NCBI GenBank assembly: GCA_016203175.1
Contig: JACQNH010000011.1
Coordinates: 1-5,031 of the forward strand
Length of the DNA: 5,031 nt
Origin: Candidatus Woesearchaeota archaeon
Lineage (GTDB): Archaea > Nanobdellota > Nanobdellia > SCGC-AAA011-G17 > JACQNH01
Direction: 5' to 3'
Part shown: positions 1-5,031 of the stretch, in pieces
Position numbering within the stretch: the first letter of the stretch is position 1
Layout: each line of letters begins with the position of its first letter
The notes under the pieces: model-generated
Told to the model about the DNA's origin: nothing
The model's input: only the letters and a program-made list of their open reading frames with translations
Databases searched by the model: none
Made by a program: the position numbers and the translations under genes

Positions 1-97
1 ATAAAGGGGATTTGCCCAATGTGCTTAAAGGATGACTTTTTGATTCTAACTGTTGTGCTTGACTTAATGGCATGGAAACGCAGTATGGTCTTGGCAA

Positions 98-547
98 TTA
101 CAAGATTTGAGATTGAGTAAATTTAATGAAATCCCCATAATTTATAATTGGAATTTGTGTATCTTGTATTGCTCCTTTTTTAATGGATGCTTTTAAGATT
201 TTTATTTCTTTATCTGTTAGTCTTCCTGCCCCGTTAATTAATCCTTGACTTATTGCAGTTTTTATTCTTTTAGGAGTGTTAAATACGTAGCCTCCATGGA
301 AGGTTAATATAGTCTCTTCTATTCTATTTTCTTCTGTTAAAGTAGTATACCTATTCCAGAATGGATGGTTTAAATCAGGATGATTTATCCTTTGTTCGAT
401 AAGATCAGGCGCTGTGAATACAAAGCCACTTTTTACATGCCCCTGGGCTTGTTCAAGAGCCATTGGAACTTCATTTTCTCTTAAAGTTTCAAATGACTTT
501 CCTTCATAATTAAGAGTTCTTTGGAATATAATTGCATTGTCTGACAT
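98..547 (-). CDS. Hypothetical protein, 149 residues, with internal G-[FY]-V-F repeat
   Basis: I do not recognise this protein. It starts at an ATG (547-545), reads 149 residues and ends in TAA (100-98). It has no signal peptide or membrane segment and is mixed polar and charged, so it is probably a soluble cytoplasmic protein. Two segments resemble each other: residues 41-54 (GFVFTAPDLIEQRI) and 86-99 (GYVFNTPKRIKTAI) share G, V, F, P and two I positions, and each is preceded by a histidine (H37, H84). This suggests an internal duplication or two similar structural units. Between them lies a charged stretch with several His, Pro and Asn residues (residues 54-66). The gene is separated from the leftward surface-protein cluster by about 64 bases that hold a good TATA box, so it is probably transcribed on its own. 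Coding is well supported by length in an A+T-rich background; function is unknown. Confidence 0.8.
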   Translation of the reverse strand: MSDNAIIFQRTLNYEGKSFETLRENEVPMALEQAQGHVKSGFVFTAPDLIEQRINHPDLNHPFWNRYTTLTEENRIEETILTFHGGYVFNTPKRIKTAISQGLINGAGRLTDKEIKILKASIKKGAIQDTQIPIINYGDFIKFTQSQIL

Positions 548-584
548 TTTTAGTTAAACACCTTAAAATTATAGAAATTAAGGG

Positions 585-592
585 TTTATAAA
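585..592 (-). promoter_or_regulatory. TATA box for the 149-residue hypothetical gene
   Basis: TTTATAAA lies in the 64-base gap upstream of the ATG at 547. With an archaeal TATA-to-start distance of about 26 bases, transcription would begin near 562 and leave a leader of about 15 bases. A possible Shine-Dalgarno AAGGTG (564-559) would then sit at the very 5' end. A weaker box, TTCTATAA (576-569), would instead place the start at the ATG itself. The octamer is a palindrome, so orientation is inferred from the neighbouring gene. Confidence 0.5.
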
Positions 593-611
593 CTTTGCAA
601 TATTATTACTA

Positions 612-1538
612 TTATTGCTTAGACTTTTTTAAGAAATCTTCTATATTTAACTGATTTATCCTTACTAAAGAGCCTGTTAAAGAATTTTGGAATGTTGCTT
701 GATAAGATTTTATATTTGCATAAATATTTTTTAATGTTAATTCTGTTAAGCCTATAATTTCTAGATTTGCATTTTCTTTTAATTTTCCTGTTAAAATGTT
801 TAAGTCTAATTTTCCAGGCTTATTAATTACTTTGCCTATATACCTTTCTCTACCAAAATTAATTTTAGAATTTTCAAGTTTTAGATTTGTTGGAACTGTT
901 GCAAAGAAATAACCACCAATATCAAGGCTTTCTTTTCCAAAAATTTTAAAAGGTTTATCGCCTAAGCTCAAAGTACTTTTTTCAATTATGGCATTACCTA
1001 CTAAAAAATCAAAATTAATAGATCCTGATAAACCCACTCCTCCATTTTGGATAATATAAGTTTCTTTATTTTTTTCTTTTTTGTATTTAACAATTGCTGT
1101 TCCTATTGGTGCAATGAAATCTCCTTTTGCTGATGAAGTGAAGCGCATTTCTAATAAATTTCCATTTTTATCTAAAATTATTAAACTACCAGGATCCATT
1201 TTTGGTAATTTTGTTCCCTTATATCTGATTTCAGAGTTTTCATCAACTGCAATTAAATAAAATAATTTTTCATTATCGGAATAATAAGTGTAGATATGGT
1301 TTACATAAACATCTTCATCTTTTAAATTAAATAAAATTCCAATATTTTCACTATCAATAACAAAATCTAAGTATGTTAACTGACCAAAATTATCAACAGA
1401 AAGTAAAACTTTATCTGTTGCTGGATTAAATTTTGCTTGAGAAAATTCTGGCGCCAATGTATAAGGATATTCTTCTAAAAAAGCATAACTAAAAGTAGAG
1501 AAAAATACAATTAATATTAAAGGGATGTATTTTTTCAT
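612..1538 (-). CDS. Exported beta-rich protein of unknown function, 308 residues
   Basis: I chose the ATG at 1538 because the protein then opens with a classic signal peptide: MKK, a hydrophobic core (YIPLILIVFFSTF) and a probable cleavage site after SYA near residue 19. A longer reading from 1649 would add 37 Lys/Asn-rich residues that only re-read the upstream gene in another frame. The mature part has many short alternating hydrophobic/polar stretches separated by Gly, Asn and Asp, as in beta-sheet or beta-solenoid proteins. An example is the C-terminal third, with repeated patterns of the type LENSKINF, LDLNILTGKL and LEIIGLTELTL. A segment reading IILDKNGNLLEMRFTS resembles secreted structural proteins I remember from Woesearchaeota-like genomes, but I cannot name a family. 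It starts one base after the stop of the preceding exported protein, so the two are almost certainly co-transcribed and may act together at the cell surface. There is no cysteine and no C-terminal membrane anchor. Confidence 0.8.
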   Translation of the reverse strand: MKKYIPLILIVFFSTFSYAFLEEYPYTLAPEFSQAKFNPATDKVLLSVDNFGQLTYLDFVIDSENIGILFNLKDEDVYVNHIYTYYSDNEKLFYLIAVDENSEIRYKGTKLPKMDPGSLIILDKNGNLLEMRFTSSAKGDFIAPIGTAIVKYKKEKNKETYIIQNGGVGLSGSINFDFLVGNAIIEKSTLSLGDKPFKIFGKESLDIGGYFFATVPTNLKLENSKINFGRERYIGKVINKPGKLDLNILTGKLKENANLEIIGLTELTLKNIYANIKSYQATFQNSLTGSLVRINQLNIEDFLKKSKQ

Positions 1539-1539
1539 T

Positions 1540-1923
1540 TTAACCAATTGTTTGTTCAATTTCCTGTTGTTTTTGTGCTGCCATTTCTTTTTGTTTTTGT
1601 GCTGCATAACTCCCATGCATATTTTTGACACTTTTAAGAGTTTGAACAAATGTAATCGTTGCTTTTGTATTTGGGTCTGCTTCTTTCATAATTAAGGAAA
1701 GACCTTGACTCCATAATAATGAACCTATTCTCCCCCCAACAACGGCTTCGAAATAACCAAAATATTTTGTATATTCGTTCATCAGTTCTGTAGCTCTTGT
1801 AAGACCTTCTTGTGCTGGCTGACCTTCTCCTGATGGAGGTGCACCTTCTATTTGAGATGAAACAAAAAGTGCTAGTAAAATGATTAAAATACAAGTTCCT
1901 ATTGTTGTTATTATTTTTTTCAT
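1540..1923 (-). CDS. Small exported helical protein with Gln/Lys-rich tail, 127 residues
   Basis: Function not recognised. Residues 1-28 form a signal peptide or N-terminal anchor (MKK, then ITTIGTCILIILLALFVSS), with possible cleavage near the EGA at 26-28. A flexible Pro/Gly/Glu/Gln spacer follows (about 29-39), then a predicted helical body (about 40-100) containing YTKYFGYFEAVVGGRIGSLLW, which is amphipathic. The tail is a probable coiled coil in which an eight-residue unit, AAQKQ-x-E-x, occurs twice, encoded by a 24-base tandem duplication. The ATG overlaps the stop of the upstream reading frame as ATGA (1923-1920), the usual arrangement for translational coupling, and the next gene starts one base after this stop. 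There is only a weak GGA before the start and no clear Shine-Dalgarno, so coupling probably matters. The single cysteine (C11) lies within the hydrophobic core. The position between two surface proteins suggests a partner or scaffold role; this is inference. Confidence 0.8.
   Translation of the reverse strand: MKKIITTIGTCILIILLALFVSSQIEGAPPSGEGQPAQEGLTRATELMNEYTKYFGYFEAVVGGRIGSLLWSQGLSLIMKEADPNTKATITFVQTLKSVKNMHGSYAAQKQKEMAAQKQQEIEQTIG
1558..1605 (-). repeat. Two-copy 24-base tandem repeat in coding sequence
   Basis: Copies at 1605-1582 and 1581-1558 each encode eight residues starting AAQKQ. Their first 15 bases are identical (plus-strand 1567-1581 and 1591-1605); the remaining bases differ at a few positions. 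The unit keeps the reading frame and lengthens the Gln/Lys/Glu coiled-coil tail of the small exported protein. Confidence 0.8.
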
Positions 1924-2654
1924 GTTCCAAAATAATTTGCAAAGATAAATACAAATGGCTTATTGTTAATTTTACTTTTTTTGTCTGTTATTAAATAAAT
2001 TAAAACATTATCTTTGTAGCCAACTACATCTATTGTCAAATCTGATTTTAATAAATTTGCTATATCTATATTTAAAGGGTCGCGTAATTGTTTTTGAATT
2101 ATACTTAAAATAAAATTGTAAACATAACCTAATCTTATTTTTAATTCTATTTGGTAATTTTCTGGCAAGCTTTCTACTCTATCTTCTTGTTTTATTCTAA
2201 TTGGGTATGAAACTTCTATTTTAATATCATTTTCATTTATAATTACTTTAGAAATTACAGATCCTTGTTCAAATATTAATCTTTCTTCTGAAACACATAA
2301 TGGAAGATTTTTTTCTATATAACTGTTTAATACAGATTATAAACCTATTAAAGAATTTATTATTGCTGCATTTTTATAATAACCAAAAGCTATTATTGAA
2401 TTATTTATTGTTAGAAATTTATCTGGTTTTTCTGTATAACCCCCTTGTAATCCTAATGAATAAATAGCTGAATTTGCAACGTTGTTTAAACAACTTTGAA
2501 TATCTGCCCTTATTAAATCTGTTTTTGAGGCTTTTGCAATTTCTTGTTTTTGTATCTTAGGTATTGATAATTTAAGAAAGTAGGTTAAGGAAAGCAGAAT
2601 TATTATGATTAAAGCAACTATTAAAAAAATACTAACCTGCCCTCTTTTTACCAT
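1920..2654 (-). pseudogene. Membrane-anchored pilin-like archaeal surface protein, interrupted by one in-frame TAA
   Basis: One frame runs from ATG 2654 to TGA 1922-1920 (244 codons), broken only by TAA at 2339-2337 (codon 106). Numbering through the stop: residues 1-6 MVKRGQ, hydrophobic helix about 7-29, C55 in a helix reading IQSCLNNVANSAIY, then GLQGGY (68-73); after the stop, IEKNLPLC with C120, YPIRI (150-154), RLGYVYN (174-180), and a C-terminal VFIFANYFGT. From memory this whole order (KRGQ plus helix, Cys, GLQGGY, NLP-x-C, RLG-x-Y-[DN], final FxFA) occurs in one continuous protein family of DPANN archaea, extracellular with a single N-terminal anchor. No ATG, GTG or TTG occurs in frame between the stop and TTG 2168, so the second half has no credible start of its own. 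It is the first gene of a leftward cluster and overlaps the next gene by ATGA. Alternatives are a sequencing error or stop readthrough; TAA ends other genes here, so the code is not globally reassigned. Confidence 0.7.
2337..2654 (-). CDS. N-terminal 105-residue part of the interrupted pilin-like protein, as it would be translated
   Basis: If the TAA at 2339-2337 terminates, this is the product: the basic MVKRGQ start, one membrane helix (about residues 7-29) and an extracellular segment carrying C55 and GLQGGY, ending SLIGL. It lacks the second cysteine and the whole C-terminal domain, so it is probably not functional in the family's usual way. An upstream ATG at 2669 would add MDLIN. I prefer 2654 because family members as I recall them start just before KRGQ and because a TATA box is centred about 26 bases upstream of 2654. 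No Shine-Dalgarno is visible before either ATG, which fits a leaderless message. Confidence 0.6.
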   Translation of the reverse strand: MVKRGQVSIFLIVALIIIILLSLTYFLKLSIPKIQKQEIAKASKTDLIRADIQSCLNNVANSAIYSLGLQGGYTEKPDKFLTINNSIIAFGYYKNAAIINSLIGL

Positions 2655-2676
2655 GTTTATTAAATCCATTTTATTG

Positions 2677-2684
2677 TATTTAAA
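2677..2684 (-). promoter_or_regulatory. TATA box for the leftward surface-protein cluster
   Basis: TTTAAATA on the minus strand is centred about 26 bases upstream of ATG 2654, the spacing expected when an archaeal transcript begins at the start codon. It lies in the 107-base divergent region shared with the rightward phosphoesterase gene. No purine-rich BRE stands out directly upstream. Confidence 0.55.
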
Positions 2685-2731
2685 GATAATGCGAGAAGAT
2701 TATAATTTATTCACCTATCAGTAAGAAAAGG

Positions 2732-2739
2732 TTTATAAA
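2732..2739 (+). promoter_or_regulatory. TATA box for the metallophosphoesterase gene
   Basis: TTTATAAA is centred about 26.5 bases before ATG 2762 and is preceded by purine-rich AGAAAAGG (2724-2731), which fits an archaeal BRE. The spacing predicts a leaderless transcript, consistent with the absence of a Shine-Dalgarno before the ATG. Confidence 0.65.
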
Positions 2740-2761
2740 GTTCAAACTGCTTTAAAATTGT

Positions 2762-3364
2762 ATGAAAATTCTAGCTGCAGGGGATATACATGGGGATTTA
2801 CAGTTAGTTAAAAGACTAGTAGAGAAGGCTGAAAAAGAAAAGGTAGATTTGGTTATTTTATGTGGGGATTTAACTATGCAAGAACAGTCTACAAGTAACT
2901 TAATAGGGCCATTTTTAAAGGCTAATAAAAGGGTAGCTTTAATACCGGGTAATCATGAAACAACTGCGACTGCTGATTTTTTGGCTCAATTATATGGTGT
3001 TAAAAATTTACATGGAAGCTATTTAAAGTATAAAGATATAGGTTTATTTGGTTGTGGGTCTGCAAATATTGGCTTATTTCAATTAAGCGAGAATGAGATT
3101 TATGATGCTCTTAAAAAGGGTCATGAAGGGGTAAAAAATCTTAAAAAAAAGGTTATGGTTACACATGTTCATCCTGATGGAAGTTTAATAGGTAAATTAA
3201 CAAGTCATTTTCCTGGTTCTAAGGGGGTTAAAAAGGCTATAGATAGGTTTAAACCAGATATTTTATTGTGTTCACATGTTCATGAAGCTGCTGGAGTTGA
3301 AGAGAATATTGATGGAACTAAAGTAATTAATGTTGGAAGAGAAGGGAAGATTATAGAGTTATGA
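2762..3364 (+). CDS. Calcineurin-like metallophosphoesterase, 200 residues
   Basis: This is a metal-dependent phosphoesterase of the calcineurin-like superfamily, most like the short archaeal group typified by Pyrobaculum PAE1087 (recalled, not searched). The metal-binding motifs appear in order: GDIHGD (residues 7-12; D8 and H10), GDL (35-37; D36), GNHE (63-66; N64, H65), THVH (134-137) and SHVH (171-174). The last motif is normally GHxH, so Ser replaces Gly while both histidines remain. All expected metal ligands are present, so it should be active, and its 200-residue length is about right for a minimal one-domain enzyme. It has no signal peptide and is cytoplasmic. The substrate cannot be told from sequence; members of this superfamily cleave phosphomonoesters or phosphodiesters. 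It starts at ATG 2762, divergently from the surface-protein cluster, and ends in TGA. The next gene has its own TATA box, so this is probably a single-gene transcript. Confidence 0.93.
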   Translation: MKILAAGDIHGDLQLVKRLVEKAEKEKVDLVILCGDLTMQEQSTSNLIGPFLKANKRVALIPGNHETTATADFLAQLYGVKNLHGSYLKYKDIGLFGCGSANIGLFQLSENEIYDALKKGHEGVKNLKKKVMVTHVHPDGSLIGKLTSHFPGSKGVKKAIDRFKPDILLCSHVHEAAGVEENIDGTKVINVGREGKIIEL

Positions 3365-3385
3365 TTGTTTTGCAGATTGATAAAA

Positions 3386-3393
3386 TATATAAA
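3386..3393 (+). promoter_or_regulatory. TATA box for the lipoprotein gene
   Basis: TATATAAA is centred about 27.5 bases before ATG 3417, within the 52-base gap after the phosphoesterase stop. An A-rich GATAAAA stretch precedes it. The spacing again predicts a start of transcription at or next to the ATG. Confidence 0.6.
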
Positions 3394-3416
3394 CACATTT
3401 CTTTATTGAAACTCCT

Positions 3417-3995
3417 ATGAAAAAGAGTTATTTAGCATTGATTCTTATTATTCTTGTCATTTTAATTGGTTGTTCCAAGAAGATTACTGAAACAACTAGT
3501 GAAGAAAAGCCAAAAAATGAGGTTAAAACCGAAGAGAAGAAAACTGAGGTTAAAACCGAAGAGAATCCTAAAGCAGTTGAGGTAAAAAAAGAAAAATTTG
3601 AATTAAATACTGATCAAAAAAGGTATAGTGCTGGTAGTAATCTAGGTTTGACTTTTGTAAATAATTATGATAAAGATGTTAAAATTAGATATGAAGATGG
3701 TTTAAAACTTGTTAAACTTGAAAGTGATTCTGCTATAAATTATGGTGTAACAAAATTAGCTTGTGAATGCGGGCAACAATGTGAAGCTAAAATAAATACA
3801 GAGAGTATTGCTGCTAGTGGGAGTTTTACTATACCTATGTTATTTAATTTGCAAATAGAAAGCTGCTCTAAAGGTAGTAAAGTAATGAGAAATTTAGAAA
3901 GTGGCGTGTATAAAGCGGAAATTGATTATTTAGAAAGAGGAGAGATAGAGGTTTGGAGAAAAATTAGTTCAAATACGTTCATAGTAACCAGGTAG
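3417..3995 (+). CDS. Predicted lipoprotein with Lys/Glu-rich linker and four-cysteine domain, 192 residues
   Basis: Residues 1-19 are a lipoprotein-type signal: MKK, a hydrophobic run (YLALILIILVILI) and a lipobox ending IGC, with C19 as the expected lipid-modified residue. The mature protein would be held on the outer face of the cytoplasmic membrane. Residues about 20-60 are a flexible, highly charged Lys/Glu/Thr linker with a repeated EVKTEE unit. The rest looks like a small beta-sandwich: KRYSAGSNLGLTFVNNYDKDVKI resembles strands of Ig-like or BsuPI-type domains, but this is only a resemblance. Four cysteines (C116, C118, C122, C150) lie in the domain as C-x-C-x3-C plus one, suggesting two disulfides or a metal site outside the cell. 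It is the only gene here ending in TAG. The function is unknown; a substrate-binding or surface-adhesion role would be speculation. Confidence 0.85.
   Translation: MKKSYLALILIILVILIGCSKKITETTSEEKPKNEVKTEEKKTEVKTEENPKAVEVKKEKFELNTDQKRYSAGSNLGLTFVNNYDKDVKIRYEDGLKLVKLESDSAINYGVTKLACECGQQCEAKINTESIAASGSFTIPMLFNLQIESCSKGSKVMRNLESGVYKAEIDYLERGEIEVWRKISSNTFIVTR
3518..3565 (+). repeat. Direct repeat in the charged linker of the lipoprotein
   Basis: A 21-base stretch at 3518-3538 recurs without a mismatch at 3545-3565, an offset of 27 bases or nine codons. It encodes EVKTEE twice. The in-frame duplication lengthens the Lys/Glu linker and is a likely site of length variation between strains. Confidence 0.85.
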
Positions 3996-3999
3996 GAAG

Positions 4000-4005
4000 T
4001 TTTTT
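4000..4005 (+). terminator. Possible T-tract terminator after the lipoprotein gene
   Basis: Six Ts begin four bases after the TAG stop. Archaeal RNA polymerase often stops at short T-runs without a hairpin. The same bases overlap the proposed TATA box of the next gene, so the run may reflect that element instead. Confidence 0.3.
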
Positions 4006-4009
4006 AAAA
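4002..4009 (+). promoter_or_regulatory. TATA-like box for the topoisomerase gene
   Basis: TTTTAAAA is centred about 27.5 bases before ATG 4033. The purine stretch AGGAAG (3994-3999) just upstream could be its BRE and overlaps the stop codon of the lipoprotein gene. No Shine-Dalgarno is visible before the ATG. Confidence 0.5.
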
Positions 4010-4032
4010 CTATTTCTTTTAAAGTGTATTTT

Positions 4033-5031
4033 ATGGGATATGAATTACTTTTGGCAGAAAAGCCGATAACTTCAAAGAAGATTGCTGAAGCATTGGCAGA
4101 TAATAAACCGAAAAAGTTGATGCATGGTAAGGTTCCTTATTACGAATTGGAACATAATGGAAAGCCTATTGTAATTGGAAGTGCAGTTGGACATTTGTTT
4201 TCTTTAAAAGAAAAAAATGGGAAAGGCTGGAAGTATCCTGTTTTTGATTATGAATGGAAGGAAAAATATTTAGTTGATAAAAAATCTGAACATACAAAAG
4301 GATTTATTGATACTTTAAAAAGTTTAGCTAAAGATGCTGATAAATTTACTGTTTGTACTGACTTTGATGAGGAGGGAAGTACTTTAGGCAAGGAAATTGT
4401 TGAACACATTTTTAAAAAGAAAGATGCCAGAAGAATGAAATTTAGCTCATTAACAAAAGAAGAGCTACAAGAATCTTATAAAAATGTTATGCCGCATTTA
4501 GACTGGGAGCAGGTTCATGCAGGAGAAGCCAGACATGAATTAGATTTTTTATATGGTGTTAATACAAGCAGGGCTTTAACTTTAGCTGTTAAAAGCGCTG
4601 GAACTTTTGCAATACTATCGGCTGGAAGGGTTCAAGGGCCTGCTTTAAAGATTTTAGTTGATTTGGAGAAAAAAATTAAGAAATTTAAGCCAGAACCTTA
4701 CTGGGAGATTTCTTTAAATGGTTTAGTAGATAAAAAAGAGATAGAGGCTTTTCATGTTAAAGGAAAATTTAAGGACAAGAAAGAAGCTGATAAGATAATT
4801 AAGAATACAAAAGATAAAAAGGCTTTTGTTGAAATAATTGCTAAAAAAGTTTTGATGTTGAATCCGCCTTTTCCTTTTGATTTAACTTCTTTACAATTAG
4901 AAGCTTATAAACATTTTAATATTTCTCCTAAACAAACTTTAGAAGTAACTCAAAATTTATATGTTAGAGGTTACATAACTTACCCAAGAACTTCAAGCCA
5001 AAAAATTCCTCCAACTTTAAATGTTAAAAAA
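4033..5031 (+). CDS. topA: DNA topoisomerase I (type IA), N-terminal 333 residues, runs off the window
   Basis: Type IA topoisomerases relax negatively supercoiled DNA by cutting one strand through a 5'-phosphotyrosine. The TOPRIM domain occupies about residues 1-140, with conserved glutamate E9 in LLLAEKP and the Mg-binding triad D110, D112 and E114 in CTDFDEEG. The core follows with GEARHELDFLYGVNTSRALT (164-183), SAGRVQGPALK (196-206) and PPFPFDLTSLQ (278-288). The active site is RGYITYPRTSS (312-322), in which Y317 is the expected catalytic tyrosine and R319 its neighbour. The ARHELDFLYGVN and SAGRVQGPALK wording is typical of archaeal rather than bacterial TopA. No helicase domain precedes TOPRIM, so it is not reverse gyrase. 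I start at ATG 4033 because LLLAEKP normally lies within the first ten residues. The rest of the core domain and any C-terminal zinc fingers lie beyond the right edge. It reads in one frame without interruption to the last base. Confidence 0.95.
   Translation, partial: MGYELLLAEKPITSKKIAEALADNKPKKLMHGKVPYYELEHNGKPIVIGSAVGHLFSLKEKNGKGWKYPVFDYEWKEKYLVDKKSEHTKGFIDTLKSLAKDADKFTVCTDFDEEGSTLGKEIVEHIFKKKDARRMKFSSLTKEELQESYKNVMPHLDWEQVHAGEARHELDFLYGVNTSRALTLAVKSAGTFAILSAGRVQGPALKILVDLEKKIKKFKPEPYWEISLNGLVDKKEIEAFHVKGKFKDKKEADKIIKNTKDKKAFVEIIAKKVLMLNPPFPFDLTSLQLEAYKHFNISPKQTLEVTQNLYVRGYITYPRTSSQKIPPTLNVKK

Noticed and set aside
1..120. Open frame on the plus strand from base 1 to TAA 118-120, with a CPMC motif, as the tail of a gene entering from the left
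   Set aside because: Two minus-strand frames are also open across 1-97, one with an ATG at 73-71, so openness over so short a span means little. The plus frame would also overlap the convergent gene by 23 bases. No family is recognisable, so none was annotated.
1539..1649. N-terminal extension of the beta-rich protein from an ATG at 1649
   Set aside because: The extra 37 residues are Lys/Asn/Gln-rich, come entirely from the other frame of the upstream gene, and would bury the signal peptide that begins at 1538.
1634..1954. 106-residue minus-strand frame overlapping the small exported protein
   Set aside because: It is a shadow frame: rich in Arg, Ser, Asn and Ile with no domain character, and almost fully inside a gene with a clear signal peptide and coupling.
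1920..2168. Separate 82-residue gene starting at TTG 2168
   Set aside because: The sequence upstream in the same frame is open and resembles the same family back to the TAA. The TTG is an internal leucine codon with no ribosome binding site or TATA box at a suitable distance.
2320..2336. Small hairpin (CTGT/ACAG) in the mRNA just after the in-frame TAA, as a readthrough signal
   Set aside because: The stem is only four base pairs in A+T-rich sequence and would occur often by chance; it is too weak to support recoding.
2337..2339. Reassigned stop codon or pyrrolysine-type decoding
   Set aside because: Pyrrolysine uses TAG, not TAA, and TAA ends three other genes in this window, so a changed code is not supported.

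Overview
The window is A+T-rich and looks like a stretch of chromosome from a small-genome archaeon, probably of the DPANN group (Woesearchaeota/Pacearchaeota type). Four things point there. A type IA topoisomerase has the archaeal arrangement. A surface protein begins KRGQVSIF followed by one hydrophobic helix, a style common in these lineages. TATA-like boxes sit about 26-28 bases upstream of several start codons, as expected for leaderless archaeal transcripts. Genes are tightly packed. The lineage is an inference from recalled family resemblance, not from a search.

Minus strand, 2654 down to 612: a compact cluster reads leftward from a promoter in the 2655-2761 divergent region. First is a membrane-anchored, pilin-like surface protein family member, interrupted by one in-frame TAA at 2339-2337. 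It is followed by a small exported helical protein (ATGA overlap) and a larger exported, probably beta-rich protein (1-base gap). All three have an N-terminal export or anchor segment, so the cluster most likely makes cell-surface or secreted proteins that act together. Further left, with its own TATA box, is an unrecognised 149-residue cytoplasmic protein (547-98) containing an internal repeat.

Plus strand, 2762 to the right edge: three genes, each with its own TATA box. They encode a calcineurin-like metallophosphoesterase, a lysine/glutamate-rich lipoprotein with four clustered cysteines, and the first 333 codons of DNA topoisomerase I, which runs off the window with its catalytic tyrosine already visible. 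They do not obviously share a pathway.

The most notable observation is the interrupted surface-protein gene. The 138 codons after the TAA stay open in the same frame, contain no ATG, GTG or TTG for the first 168 bases, and carry the C-terminal half of what looks like the same family. This could be a fresh nonsense mutation, a sequencing error or readthrough. Nothing in the window looks like a mobile element, a CRISPR array or an RNA gene. Bases 1-97 cannot be assigned.
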